Source: Periplaneta americana (taxonomy: Eukaryota; Arthropoda; Insecta; Blattodea; Blattidae). Taken from it: a stretch of DNA of 64,000 bases. Positions 33,690 through 45,920 of this stretch are shown here, piece after piece. The notes under the pieces were generated by a model. That model saw nothing but the letters and a program-made list of their open reading frames with translations, did no database searches and had not been told where the DNA came from. The position numbers and the translations under genes are program-made. Positions within the stretch are counted from its first letter, which is position 1; every line of letters begins with the position of its first letter. Location: the NCBI RefSeq assembly GCF_040183065.1, contig NC_091124.1:98474501-98538500 (forward strand), given 5' to 3'.

Positions 33690-35003
33690 TGAGACTAACT
33701 GTAGTAACTTTCGAGGGTTATCACTTTTGTTGATGTCGTACAAATTTTTGTCTAATATTCTTTTGAGAAGATTAACTCCGTATGTGATGAAATTATTAGG
33801 ATCATCGGTGTGGTTTTAGGCGTAATAGATCGATTATTGATAAGATTTTTTGTATTCGACAAATGTTAGAGAAATAATGGAAGTATAAGGGTACAGTACA
33901 TCAGTTATTCATAGATTTCAGAAAGCATATGACTCTATTAAGAGAGAAGTTTCATATAACATTCTTATTGAATTTGATATTCCCAAGAAACTAGTTCGAT
34001 TAATTAAAATGTGTCTTATTGAAACTTACAGCAGACTCCGTATAGGCCAGCTTCTGTCTGATGCTTTTCCAATTCACTGTGGGCTAAAGCAAGGATATGC
34101 ACTATCACATTTATTTTTTAACTTCGCTCTAGAATATGCTATTAGGAAAGTTCAGGAAAACATAGGAGGTTTAGAATTGAACGGGCTACGTCAGGTTCTT
34201 GTCTGTGCGGATGACGTGAATATGTCAGAAGAAAATCCACAAACGATTAGGGAAAACACAGAAATTTTACTTGAAGCAAGTAAAGCAATATGTTTAGAAG
34301 TAAACCTCGAAAAGACGAAGTCTATGATTATGTCTCGTAACCAGAATATTCTACGAAATGGAAATATAAAAATTGGAGATTTATCTTTCGAAGATGTGGA
34401 AAAATTCAAATATCTTGGAGCAACAGTAACAAATATAAATGACACTCGAGAGGAAATTAAACGCAGAATAAATATGGGAAATGCCTGTTATTATTCGGTT
34501 GAGAAGCTTTTGTCATCTAGTCTGCTGTTAAAAAATCTGAAAGTTAGAATTTATAAAACAGTTATATTACCAGTTGTTCTGTATGGCTGTGAAACTTGGA
34601 CTCTCACGTTGAGAGAGGAACAGAGATTAAGGGTTCTTAAGGTTCTTATGAAAATATTTGGGGCTAAGAGGGATGAAGTTACAGGAGAATGGAGAAAGTT
34701 ACACAACGCAGAACTGCACGCATTTTATTCTTCGCCTAACATAATTAAGAACATTATATCCAGACGTTTGAGATGGGCAGTGCATGAAGCACGTATGGGC
34801 GAATTAAAAAATGCACATAGTGTTAGTTGGGAGGCCGCAGGGAAAAAGACTTTTGGAGAATCCGAGACGTAGATGGGAGGATAATATTAAAATATATTTG
34901 AGGGAGGTGTGATATGATGATAGAAATTGGATTAATCTTGCGCAGGATAGGGACCGATGGCGGGCTTATGTGAGGGCGGCAATGAACCTGCTGGTTCCCT
35001 GAA
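33690..35003 (+). mobile_element. LINE (copy C), RT to 3' end
   Basis: A 5'-truncated LINE that begins inside the RT (CSNFRGLSLLLMSYKFLSNI) and extends to the conserved C-terminal GPMAGLCEGGNEPAGSL-like end and a tail around TTTGTAAGTAAATAA. It is the best-preserved member of the family of copies A and B. Confidence 0.85.
33690..35003 (+). pseudogene. LINE reverse transcriptase, C-terminal two thirds (copy C)
   Basis: RT motifs occur in order: FRGLSLL (fingers), a broken segment with FIDFRKAYDS-like sequence near 33910-33940, then [20 protein letters not shown] (palm), [10 protein letters not shown] (YADD-type box with both Asp retained), [13 protein letters not shown] and [11 protein letters not shown]. 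The thumb and C-terminal part follow: [52 protein letters not shown] and, in a shifted frame, the terminal RDRWRAYVRAAMNL-like end. The longest uninterrupted piece is 287 codons (34009-34872). A stop after SSVWF (33817) and frameshifts at ~33900 and ~34870 inactivate it. The enzyme would copy LINE RNA at a nicked target. Confidence 0.85.
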
Positions 35004-35306
35004 AGCCATTTGTAAGTAAATAACCACTTTCATGGTTGAGAAAACGTGAATAATTATTTTACTGGTTGGCGTGTGTTCTGAAGTCTTTATTGGATAATAT
35101 GTTGTATTTGAACAACATTCTGCAGAAAAGAACCATTCCTCAAAATTATAAAAATGGAGTTAATGCTATAGTATTATTCATGACCTGGTAGTCTATGTTC
35201 TGCAAAAAAAAAAAAAATAAATCTGTTTCTTCATTTGAATGTCACTTATGGACTGTCCAAGAAAATACTGCACCAGTTTCTGAAATCTCTCTTTTGCAGG
35301 ATGGAA

Positions 35307-35372
35307 CCATGTGGATCGGTTCCTTTCGGCAGAATGGAAAGTGAACAAACCATGTGGGTTGGTTCTTTTTAG
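35307..35372. repeat. Imperfect tandem duplication
   Basis: CCATGTGG(A/G)T(C/T)GGTTC...GCAGAATGGAA recurs after ~43 bp. Confidence 0.5.
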
Positions 35373-35800
35373 CAGAATGAACAACGCACTGGGATCAGTT
35401 GTTTGCTAAACTTTATGGTATTGAGAGATTGAGTTTGTTGTGTATCCTTGTGCGAATAATGTTTCAGAATTGCTTACTTAAGCAGAGGGCAAAGGCTTGT
35501 ACAATTATGTACTTTAGTGAATGAAAATAAATATGCTTTGTTGATTTTTTTAAGTAGAATATGTTGAAATTGATATTAAGAAATACAAAGTGACACCCGG
35601 TCAAGAGGTCTATGTGATCAGCTAATACTTTTGTTGTCTGACCGTAAACAGTTTTGACTACAGATTCACAGATGTATTGATAGATTGTATCAGGAGAACC
35701 AGAATTTGAAGTTGAGTACATTATCAATTTTCTAATGAAGACAGAACTGTACTGTATATCTTTCCTAATTATGTTGTTTTTTCAGTTTTTGGTGATATTA

Positions 35801-35803
<3 letters not shown>

Positions 35804-35845
<42 letters not shown>

Positions 35846-35872
35846 TTGTTGTTATTATTATTATTATTATTA
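35804..35872. repeat. (AAT)n followed by inverted (ATT)n
   Basis: An AAT run is followed after ~10 bp by an ATT run. Confidence 0.9.
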
Positions 35873-36239
35873 ATGTAAAATTTTGTATAATTTTTATGTT
35901 TTAAAAGACACATACTTGGAAATTTGATAGGCATGTGAATAAAATTAATTTTACATTTCAATAATAATTGACGTATTGTGTCTATATTAATATTAAAAAT
36001 AGTAAATTATTAATATAGATCTTTGTCAATAAAACATTATCCTCATGGGTCATGTGATGAAGATTGAAGATAGGAAAGATTGCAGAATAACCCCTTGAAA
36101 TTAATGAATTTACTTACTGTTCACCCTAAAAATACAGTGTGTATATAAATATAGGCCTATATAAAATCAACCAAAAGGAAAATGCAGTGCTATCCCGTAT
36201 GGAAGTTAGATATACTTCAAGTCTGCACTTACACTGGAC

Positions 36240-36780
36240 AACAAATTTAAATTTTGTTTCTGTCTTTTAGGCGAAACTATGTAATTTTAACCAAATGAGA
36301 GGTGCTGAGTTCATTTCTGAAAACCAAAATTTTCTGACACATACCATTTTTATGGTACACGCATTTCACTTATTTACACAAATTTGTTACACTAACACAT
36401 AAAGCAACGTTTGTTTGGCCAAAATTCACTAATTAAAATGTCTTTTTTTATCTTTTACGTTTATAGAGAGCTTCTGCAGTTTCTCTGTTAAGTGACCAGC
36501 AATATTCTGCCAGCATACTAGTATTCCACCTTCCACTGAAGCGCTTTTCGAAGATAGATATTTCTTGATGAAATCTCTCTCCGTATTCATCGCTTACAGC
36601 ACCAAGGTTTTTTGCCTGTCCAGAAAGTATACGTTCAGTGACATGTTGCATCCCATAAGGTGAAAGTAGTGCCTAACATTAAAGAACTTTATATTTTGGA
36701 GAAACAGTAGGTGCTGGACTAAAACTAATTGCAGATTTGTTTTTGCTACCACAAAATACAGCGAATACACATATTTTTAT
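36240..36780 (-). pseudogene. GERFHQ-motif repeat protein fragment
   Basis: The minus strand encodes KNLGAVSDEYGERFHQEISI, then FEKRFSGRWNTSMLAEYCWS and LNRETAEALYKRKR. I associate the GERFHQD-x-x-x-E-x-R-(F/Y)-x-G-x-W-N-x-x-M-L-A-(D/E)-Y-C-W block with an arthropod multi-copy gene family that is probably transposon-derived. Its function is unknown to me. The segment downstream (to 36240) looks like its 3' UTR. Upstream sequence is frame-shifted (GCNMSL, YFLDRQ in different frames), so this is a fragment. Confidence 0.5.
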
Positions 36781-36889
36781 AAAAAGGACAAATTTCATGT
36801 TGTACAGTGCTATCTACTGGGAATCGAACAAAGCTATATAATGGGCTTACAACTAGGAAGAGTACCACCTATGTCACAACGTCACATTA

Positions 36890-36916
36890 TATTATTATTA
36901 TTATTATTATTATTAT
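36890..36916. repeat. (ATT)n microsatellite
   Basis: About 9 ATT units. Confidence 0.9.
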
Positions 36917-37439
36917 CATTGTCAAAATAATCATCATCATTATTGTTAAACAATATTTTTATACATCTTAATTACACAACTTGTAACACTATATCACTTC
37001 GGAATATTTAACACGAGAAAGACATAGAGCCTAATACAAATTCGGAAAAAATATTTTTTTTTTTTCATTTATCCCGTAAGTTTACCAACATTTATAATTA
37101 ATTTTTAATTCATATTTGAATTCTGTAGAGTAATTTTTACGCTCAAGATACAGTTCGCTATATCCTGTTTTATATCAATTCCTTCAGTATGTAATTTCCC
37201 AACTCTGCGATCCCTATTATCAACATTTAACAGAGCTCGAATCTGGTTGAATGTGTCGGACGCACTCCGAATCATGTTTCCGATCCACTAATTAGCCAAC
37301 TTTAGTCCAAGTTCTACCCATCGTTACGAGAAGTAAGGGGAGCGGGAGTGACTACAACTGTCAAGGGCTCTCGGGTCACGTGGAAACAGACACGCGAATA
37401 CCGATTGCAGCACCCAAAATCCTTAGATAATCGATTTGA

Positions 37440-37440
37440 A

Positions 37441-37506
<66 letters not shown>
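37440..37506. repeat. (ATT)n microsatellite
   Basis: About 22 ATT units. Confidence 0.95.
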
Positions 37507-37508
<2 letters not shown>

Positions 37509-38784
37509 ACTTATAGTATCACTAGCACTTTTGTTTTTGGTGAATTTTGGACAACGAAATTAAAATTTGCAGAATTCCATTAACATCTAAGAAAACCTAC
37601 AGATATGGAGAACACAGTTTTTTATGTAATAGACGGGAGAAAAGAGTAAAATCTTAAGAATTCCCCAAATAAAATATCATATCAAAGAGGGTCATAGAAA
37701 ATCTTAGACTGTTAAGTTCAAGATAGAGAGGAAAGGAAGACTCAAAAGAACTGTTGTGCGACCGTCACTTAGGTCGCACTGATTGCTAGCCGGATGGCTA
37801 CTGCGTTCGACTTCTGCTCTTTCTCATCTGGATTTCTGACACCACCATTTTACACAACAATGGAAACGATTTTGCTGGAAGAGCTGGAGCTCTAGGGATA
37901 CTATAGGAAAACTACATGATTATTAAACTTAGTTTGAAATGATTACAATTGTAAACTCTACTTGATTTATTATATATTTACAAAATGTACAAACAAAGTT
38001 ACTTACAAGGTATTTCGTTTTCTGCCGCCGACACCAACACGCTACTGTCTCTTCTTTACCAAAAAGACCTGATTCACACCTTCCGTCAATCTCAACTAAC
38101 TGCAGCATCTCCTCACCAACACTTTTTATGTTTCGTTATCCGTTTCCCGCCCGGGGTACCGACCACGCCATCCACCAGGTGAGATGGGCTTAAAAGCACT
38201 TTTGATTTCACGCACTTACAGATGTCGTCTTAATCAAACATCCCTTACATTTAATTTGATTCAGTGCATTATAGTGATAAGTCACTATAATGAGACTACG
38301 CGCAAGAAAGGAGTTCGAACAATGCGTGATATAATTTTAACCAATTAAAATGCATGCTTTGTCCTACTGGGCCAATGCGATTAGTCCAGTAATGATCTGT
38401 GGCGTAAGAATACTTATTGTAGGCAGTGATTTACCACACGCCCGAAAAGACTCTATAACGCTGACTAAGCATCTTAAGACCGTGTATTCCGCTGACACTG
38501 TTTCTGTTTCAAATTTAATACTCCACAGGAAATCATGCTACAGGGCGTTCTTTAGCCCTGGGGCATAACAGAACGATGTATAAGTATGGTTAAGTGAAAC
38601 ACGATTACTATGGTCTGACGGTGCCAGTATAACAGATAGAGAATTGTAAAGAAAATTAGTTTATGAATTAAATTCATGTGAAAATAGATATGTTCTAAGG
38701 TCCGATTTAAAATTTATTCATTATTGTCAATTTTGTTTATAAGAACATACAGTTACAGACATTTATGCATTCATAGAGAACAAT

Positions 38785-39075
38785 CATCTGGAAAGACATT
38801 GTTGTTTAGTCAACTATCCGGAGCCAAGTTTGAACCTTATAAGTGGCACCAATAAGGCGTCACTCATGAGGCAACTAAAGCAGGAGATAACGTGGTAGGG
38901 TGTCCAGTTCCTTTCCTCCTCTATTGCATACATTGCTGACTAGTAGACTAACATATTCCACTAATCAGACATCAAGTGTCCTTTTTCTGATACATATCGT
39001 CAAGTGAGATGTACTGCCCGATAATAGATGTAGCCTATATACAGCCAGAACTTCAATCAGAGGTATGGAAATACA
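38785..39075 (+). repeat. Dispersed repeat H, copy 1
   Basis: The segment from TTGTTGTTTAGTCAACTATC through AAGTGGCACCAATAAGGC, ATTGCATACATTGCTGACTA, CAAGTGAGATGTACTGCC and CAATCAGAGGTATGG is shared with 43490-44015 at clear similarity. It has no coding content and no obvious ends. It is a dispersed repeat of unknown class. Confidence 0.75.
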
Positions 39076-39563
39076 TTAAGGAATATAATTTGTTCAATCC
39101 TTTCACGAGACTTATTGCTAGGACTGAACGTATAAGACGGCCCAATCTTTATAGCTATACTGTAGTTGGAAAAAACGAAAAGAAGCACTTGTGATGCTGA
39201 TCTTTACAGTACAAATGTTACCAGAAGGAAAAATATAGTAAATTAAATTACCACAATACCACAATGTGCTCATTAATAACATGCAAATAGATAAATACAT
39301 TCTTAAACGAAATGCGAAGAATATCGCGTCACTGTTGACAAATTGCTATCATGTTTCGATATTCCTTAAACCTAGGAAGGAGCTAATGTAATAAGCAATC
39401 AATTTATGTATGTATTTATTCACACTGCAATGGGTATATACCCGGTGGCAGTGGTAACTAATTACACTCAATAATGACAATAATAAACTTATTAATTAAA
39501 AATGCTGTTAATAATACCAATAATTAATACAAATAATTAATACTAACAATAATTTATAATATT

Positions 39564-39564
39564 A

Positions 39565-39606
<42 letters not shown>

Positions 39607-39607
39607 G
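39564..39607. repeat. (AAT)n microsatellite
   Basis: About 14 AAT units, in the 3' UTR of LINE copy E. Confidence 0.95.
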
Positions 39608-39989
39608 GGAATATCCTAAATTAAATGAAGCACGATCACTTAAAATAACATTTAAAATAAATCTAATTTATATCTTAAATCTAAGTTCGAAATAAAACCC
39701 ACGAGTATGATATGTTCATATCTGCACAAGTACCTTTCCACATTACACTCATTTCGCTGTCAACTCACTCACTGCACTGGAACTACGACACATTTCACCG
39801 ATTCTATCCTAATTTCACTAACACTTCAAAAACATTTCACTGTTCAAATACTATGCACTGCCACTATAAAGCTTCCCTAACAGGAACACGTTTCACTGAC
39901 AACACACTTCACTGACACAACATAATTCTTCACTGATACAACACTTAAATAACAAAATATCATTTACATCCTTTACATACTGTGTATAA

Positions 39990-40322
39990 TTACCGTCTAT
40001 TAGTAAAGTCCTTAAGCCTATTTTTAAATACGTTCTTGGTTGTTGGTAGAGCCTTTAGTAAGTCTGCAGGTAAAGCATTCCAGTCCCTGATAGTACGATT
40101 GAGAAAAGAAAACTTTCCAGTGTCCGTCCTCTGTCTTCTTTCCCTCAATTTATATGAGTGGTCGTTCCTTGAAGAGTAATTTGGCGGTTGCAACCTATTT
40201 TTTATTTCTCTCCAGGCAGGCTCACCTCTGTATGGTTTGAACAGTGCGCATAATCGAATTCGCGTTATCCTGTCCTCCTGCCTAGGAATGTAATGAAATT
40301 TCATATTTTTTTCTTGCTTCAA
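39990..40322 (-). pseudogene. Jockey-type LINE ORF2 C-terminal fragment (copy E)
   Basis: The open segment reads ITRIRLCALFKPYRGEPAWR, then EIKNRLQPPNYSSRNDHSYK, RERRQRTDTGKFSFLNRTIR and DWNALPADLLKALPTTKNVF, ending FKNRLKDFTNRR. R(C/T)DxGKxSFxNRTIxxWNxLPA is a signature I associate with the region after the RT thumb in Jockey-type cockroach LINEs; copy D (56050-56270) has the same block. The copy is 5'-truncated and its apparent start Met is not a real initiator. Confidence 0.75.
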
Positions 40323-40604
40323 TGTTGAAATATTTTATATTTTTACATGGAAATTTTAAAGACATATTTAAGGGAATTATTTTGCACTTTTTCCTCTTAA
40401 GAGTATTTTTGTTGTATTGGGTTATTTTTTGGTTACTTTCGTTGAGTTTTGGTAACATTCCCATTAAGGCCATTATTTCTCTTTTTATTTCTCTTGATTT
40501 TCTTCCATACATTTTTGTCATCAATAACCATTAATTTTATTACATATTTTTGTCACTTTTCTACATAATTCAATAATGTTATTTTAACATTTATCTACAT
40601 GTAA

Positions 40605-41315
40605 TAGACCAGTCATATACTTACAAATTTGGGGAAAGTTATCGCGGGATTTTCTAGGCATATTCGCAAGGTCATAAATGAAGAAATGCAGAAAGTTTCA
40701 AATGCAAATATAGTATATACAATAATGCGTTCCACATCAAAGGTTTTGTGTAGGAAACAATTTTCACGGGAGACAATTGACAATGATTTAATGGCGAGTG
40801 ATAATTTGTATTTTAAGTAGTATGCTCCTATTGTTTCAGTTAAGGTAGAAAGGACATTTTTCATATTGTAGATTATAACACTCTGTTAGCCAACAAATAT
40901 GTGTTTCAATTTTAAAAAGTTACCAAAGATGTTTATTGTATAATGTAACTCAGTAAAAGAAAATGCAAATTAACATAGACTACTTGGTGGAAACTACATC
41001 AAGTAAAATAATTTACATGCAACTAGTTAGATAAAATTTATGTAAAATAAATAAAATAATATAGTGTCCTTCAGTGTTGGTAATGGAATTCAATTATGAC
41101 AATTAATAACCGCTCCAAATATTAAACCTGACAGGATATCTTTTCCTACTGCGCCCAGTTCACAATATAGTCTATTTTAAGGCGACTTTTTAGCTTTTAG
41201 TACATTTTTGGACAATTTTTAAGCCATAAATGCCATATTTTAGGACATTTATTGGTAATCTATTTGTCATGAAAATCCTGTCACTAGTAATTACATTGGT
41301 TAAGTGAAAGAATAT
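40605..41315 (+). pseudogene. hAT transposase C-terminal fragment and 3' region
   Basis: The plus strand encodes FSRHIRKVINEEMQKVSNAN and SRETIDNDLMASDNLYFK, then a stop, then YAPIVSVKVERTFFIL. (K)YAP-(I/L)-x-S-x-D-VERSF is the hAT dimerisation motif in a group of insect hAT proteins. The 3' region contains CATATTTTAGGACATTTATT. A stop at 40818 and frameshifts inactivate it. No 5' part is seen. Confidence 0.55.
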
Positions 41316-41324
41316 AGCGTTATA

Positions 41325-42152
41325 GGGCCTTTGGTCCACTACGTTTCGTTCACTTTTTCTTTTGTCCACTGACACATTTGTCCATTTCATGATTCGTCCA
41401 TTAAATTTTGTCCACTGAGCATTTAGTCCATTTTCATGCTTCGTGCATTATGTTTTCGTCTACTATGAAAAAAAATTGATGACGTGAAACATATTTCATT
41501 TGCTGAAAATGTAATTTATTTAAATTTATATGTGTTGTTGATGTACATGCTATTTGTATTATGAACATGATTAGACATAATTTTCTTCTTCCTGAAGATC
41601 TTCATCAGAGTTAATTAATTTTTAATTTTTAATCTATGTGAAATTATTCTCAGATATGTTTCCAGCCGGCCGTCGTTCTTGTGATCTTCATAAGGTGTAA
41701 CCATTTCCTTGATGCGTTCATGATTATATTATGTCTCACTTAATGGTGCACGGACTCGAGTGTGTCCTCCCAACAATTGAATATTATAATGTAACATTGG
41801 TTGCCTCCGACGTGTATATACAACCTCTGCCATAATTTTTAATATCCAACATTGAAAAGATATACAAGTATATTCATACATTTTAATATGCAAAGGAAAA
41901 TGAAGCATAGCTAAGAAACGGACGACAATGATGACAATACTTTCTGTTGTAATTTATTGTAGGTGGGAAATTCAAATATGTAATCCAAGATAGACGAAAG
42001 GTTATGGACATAAAAGGTGTGGACAAAATGTATGGATGGACGTAAATTGTATGGACCAATCGGTTGTGGACAAGAGAAATTGGACGAAAGTGAGTGGACG
42101 AAAGGTAATGGACGAAACAAATTGTGGACAAAAGGTAGTGGACGAAAGGCCC
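41325..42152. mobile_element. Foldback element with ends made of GTGGAC(A/G)AAA arrays
   Basis: The left end starts GGGCCTTTGGTCCACTAC and continues as a run of TTTNGTCCAC-containing units to about 41440. The right end is the inverted counterpart: units of GTGGAC(A/G)AAA from about 42005 to the end GTGGACGAAAGGCCC at 42152. The terminal 15 bases match with one difference. The ~560-bp middle carries no recognised gene. No target duplication is evident. It resembles a MITE/foldback, but the transposon superfamily is unknown to me. Confidence 0.7.
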
Positions 42153-42164
42153 GCAAACCGAATA

Positions 42165-42915
42165 TAGGCTTACCAAATATTAAAATCTTATTTAGTTTGA
42201 TGTCCTCATTCATATAGATACAACAGTGCGTTCTAACGAGACAGGATAAGTGTACAAGAACCAAGAAGTACATCTCGATACTGTATCCAATATTTATTTC
42301 AAGCATTACCTACTTAGAGCCCAATAACCTAAGTAAGAGGAAACTCCTGGGGACATGCTGCATTTTGAAGCCAACGAATTATATTCAGTGAAGTAAATTT
42401 GTAATCGTATTCAATCGTAACTGTTGCTCGCAATAGGCCTACTGAATTCTATGAAGATATTATGCTCTAAGATTTATTTAACTTATTTTGTCTCTCTTTT
42501 TTTTTTTTTACACATTTAAAATGTATCTGGATATTTCAGTTGTTACTGCAATGAGATAAATTTTCATCTCTACTAAAATTCGAAAATTTGCTTGGAAATT
42601 TGTGTTTACCAACTTAAATTACTTCACTATATTTTAAATCAAAATTGTTCTTACATTTTTAGAAATTCTTCGGCAGAAATTTTGGCAAACAAACTTGATC
42701 ATCTTGTTTACCTTAATTTTTCTAAGATCGCGTAATTATGTAAGTTACAATCAACAGTACGAAAAAATATTAATGCTATCATTAGTACAACACTTTTGTC
42801 GCAATCCAGGCGATCATATTTAAAATAACATGCTAATTGTTACATTAAAATAAGTATAATATTAACAAATTCGAGCAAGAAATTGAAATTGTAAGTATTT
42901 CTCAGTTCAAATCAA

Positions 42916-42965
<50 letters not shown>

Positions 42966-43485
42966 AATCAATTAATACTACTATATACTGTTCTACTCTG
43001 TCATTTCCACAACCTGTAAATTCAGGGGTATGTTTTATAATGAATAAAAGTTCGAAATGTTCACATAAATATGTCATTAAAATTGGCAAATCATGCAAAT
43101 AAAAAAGTAACGAATGAAAATTAATGCAATTAAAAATTTTAAGCTTCAGTAGGTGGATTTATTTTAAACTGATTCTGAAGTAAGAAAGTAGAGCTTTGAG
43201 CAGTTGATTTTGTGGAACATATTGATTGTCACATTTTTGTGAGACTTCTATAACATTTATCTGAGTAAAATGTATTGTATTGTTTCTAGCTGTCCTTACA
43301 TTACTGGCAACTCCATAGTTATACAGGAAGGAGGAAACAATATACTGGAACAAAAAGTTAGAGTGTGGTTATGAAGGGGACACGGCCATGGGTTTTACGT
43401 GAATACATCTGGCTTAAATCGACAGACCTAGACGAGATATTTCGTTTAGCACTAAAATCAGTGCGCTAACACATGGAAGTCGCGA
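42165..43485. other. Unassigned AT-rich DNA
   Basis: Except for one microsatellite, no supported feature is seen. Confidence 0.4.
42917..42964. repeat. (ATT)n microsatellite
   Basis: About 16 ATT units. Confidence 0.95.
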
Positions 43486-43489
43486 CATA

Positions 43490-44015
43490 TTGTTGTTTGT
43501 TGTTTAGTCAACTGTTCTTAGACAGTTCTGGACTCCACAAGTGACACCAACAAGGCTTTACTCATGAAAAATCTAGGCCAGGACGTAATGGGGTATGGTG
43601 GCCAATTCTTAACTCCTCAATTGCATACATCGCTGACTAGCTACATATTACACTAATAAGACTTCAGATGTAAAAAAGTCGGCCTCGGTAGCGTAATTGG
43701 TATAGCGCTGGCCTTCTATGCTCGAGGTTGCGGGTTCGACCCCGGCCCAGGTCGATGGCAATTAAGTGTGTTTAATTACGACAGGCTCACGTCAGTAGAT
43801 TTACAGGCATGTAAAAGAACTCATGCGGGACAAAAATCCGGTACACCGGTGACGCTGATATTATCTCTGCAGTTGCGAGTGTCGTTAAATAAACCATTTT
43901 TTTTTCAGATGTAAAAAACAATTGTCCTTCCTATGATACATATCGTAAAGTGAGATGTACTGCCTCATAATGAATATACATATCAACAAGAATCCCAATC
44001 AGAGGTGTCGCGAAA
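43490..44015 (+). repeat. Dispersed repeat H, copy 2, interrupted by a SINE
   Basis: The two parts (43490-43677 and 43906-44015) match copy 1 at 38785-39075 in order. The SINE at 43678-43905 interrupts them with a 13-bp duplication. Confidence 0.75.
43678..43905 (+). mobile_element. tRNA-derived SINE, 13-bp TSD
   Basis: The head GTCGGCCTCGGTAGCGTAAT, with TGGTATAGCG (A box) and CGGGTTCGACCCCGG (B box), resembles a tRNA. The body contains GGACAAAAATCCGGTACACC and the 3' end GTGTCGTTAAATAAACC plus a T run. It is flanked by CAGATGTAAAAAA (43665-43677 and 43906-43918). A second copy with an internal deletion lies at 49231-49400. Confidence 0.9.
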
Positions 44016-44019
44016 TAAA

Positions 44020-45590
44020 TATTGCCAGGAAATTTTGTTCCACGTCCAAAATAAGCGTCAGTCACCGCGGGCCCCACCCGTGCCTTGCGCATGCGCGGCG
44101 CCATCTCAAGATCATGCTCGCATGGTATTCGTACGCCCGAGGGAACGAGACCACATTTATTTCAATTGTTTTATTATTCACGAAGTTACAGTGTCGGAAT
44201 TGATTACCAAGCAAACGTTACATCGCTGCATCAGTCCTGGTACCACATGTATCTGTCTGATTTTAAGGATGTATTCACGCGAAAAGGTAGCAAAACTCTC
44301 TGCTCACAAAATTTAACAAGAAATAAAATAAAATGAACAGCACATGAATGAACAATTCACCGCCATAACGGTTGGACCTTTCGAGGTACAACTTTATTAA
44401 TGATAATTAAATGCGTTTAACTAGGCCTACATTAAATATATACGCTAATGGAAGCCACAGTTCATATATAGGAACTTATTCCTTACTGAAACATAATTCA
44501 CTGTCACCCTCTAAGCATTTATTTTATTTTATTATTTTTTTTTTTTTTTCAAAATTTGTAATAGGCCTATGCCTATGGCAAGCCTGGAGAACCCGTAAGT
44601 AGGGGAAATACGACGTCAGCCTCACTCCACTTCTATTGTGGATAATCGACGTCTTCGTAGATTTGTTGAAATTCTTTGCGTGTGGAAGGTCCATCAGTGG
44701 CGGCACTGTAATTTTCAAAAATAATTGTAACAATGTCATTGTATTTATAATGCGTTATGTCGTTTCTAGGTCTACGATTATGCTAGACTTTCTGTCTAGT
44801 TTCTTTGAGATTTCTATGCACCTAGCCTGCCTTAGATTTTCCAAAACTTTCCTCCTATCATCACCTACGGAAACAAATTTGTAGCTTTTAACAGTAAGTA
44901 GTGAACCTTGAAAGTTAATATGAATGTCACTATTCATTTCAATACAAAATCAGTACAACGAGTGATGTCCTTAATTTAACAATATATAAATAAATCAATA
45001 TACAGTTCATAATAATGAACTTACTCGAAAGTTTGTCTCTTCCATAATCCTCAATATGGGCTTTGTTGAAATGTCGTTTAATATTGAAATGAGTAGAAAT
45101 AAATTTTATGAGACACAGTAAACAAACAGTTCTTCATCTTCAACAACAAAATAATCATATTCTCATTTCTTTCGGAAGTAGTATTTCTTCATGAGTTTAG
45201 ATTTTTCCATGTTCTAGTTCTCTTCAAACTGCAGTACGCGTATTGTGTACCTGCCGCCGCGAGGATGAATGTTGATATAGGCGAGCGCAACTAGAACGCT
45301 ATGACCACACTGGTAGAAAAGGTGGGTGGAGTAGAAAGGGTACGAAGGCAGTAGCTCTGAAGAGCTACAGTTCTGCAGGACTGTCCTATGCCTATGCATC
45401 AAAATATGACAAACATTTAATATAAATTACATAAAAATATGTAGACCTATATTTATATATAATTTAAACTTAATATTAAGCACTTTTGTACTGTGATTCG
45501 TTAACATATTTGTTTTATCTTATCTACAAATATAGGAATAGAATATGTAATTACGTAATATCCGGGATCTGATTGTCTGTATTACCATTG
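44020..45590. other. Unassigned DNA
   Basis: A GC-richer patch at 44055-44145 contains TGCGCATGCGCG. Open frames here overlap in several frames without recognisable motifs. Confidence 0.4.
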
Positions 45591-45594
45591 TACG

Positions 45595-45920
45595 CGAATT
45601 AGAACCGAATAGGGGAAATAAGAAAACTGTACCTGGAACCAGATGTTGTAGTTATAGTTAAAAGCAGAAGAGTAGGCTGGTTAGGATATCTGATAAGAAG
45701 AGAAGAACAATCCATGATAAAAGTTACTTGGGAAAGAACTGCCAGACGGAAGGAAATCTTTTGGGATGACACAGATTCCGATGAACTGACTGGATACATC
45801 CGGATCTGAAACTAATAGGATGAAATAGGACCATAGAGAAGGATTGAGCAGCATGGAGGAAAATAGTGATTGAAGCAAGAACCCTCCAGAGGTTTGATAC
45901 ATCACAGTGATTGATTGATA
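45595..45920 (+). pseudogene. LINE ORF2 C-terminal fragment
   Basis: In shifting frames the plus strand reads RRVGWLGYLIRREEQSMIKV then TWERTARRKE and ends with WRKIVIEARTLQRFD. The order R-x-x-WLGHxxRRxEx ... TW ... W(R)xIVxEA corresponds to the C-terminus of RTE-like LINEs, after the RT. Stops and frameshifts make it a relic. A different family from copies A-C is likely. Confidence 0.6.

Larger units (their letters stand above)
35004..36240. other. Unassigned AT-rich DNA
   Basis: It contains a short imperfect tandem duplication and (AAT)n/(ATT)n tracts, listed separately. Confidence 0.4.
36790..38780. other. Unassigned AT-rich DNA
   Basis: Microsatellites are listed separately. Open frames here are short and unrecognised. 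Confidence 0.4.
39410..40322 (-). mobile_element. Jockey-type LINE 3' end (copy E)
   Basis: The minus strand encodes the LINE ORF2 C-terminus (39990-40322) followed by a 3' UTR containing an (ATT)n tract and ending near CCACCGGGTATATACCCATT...GAATAAATACATACATAA. The same terminal signature (ACTGCCACCGGGTGTATACC) ends LINE copy D at about 59030. Confidence 0.75.

Noticed and set aside
44005..44336. Three overlapping plus-strand frames of 82-103 codons in a GC-richer patch
   Set aside because: No motif in any frame and no evidence to choose one. Probably chance openness in GC-rich DNA.
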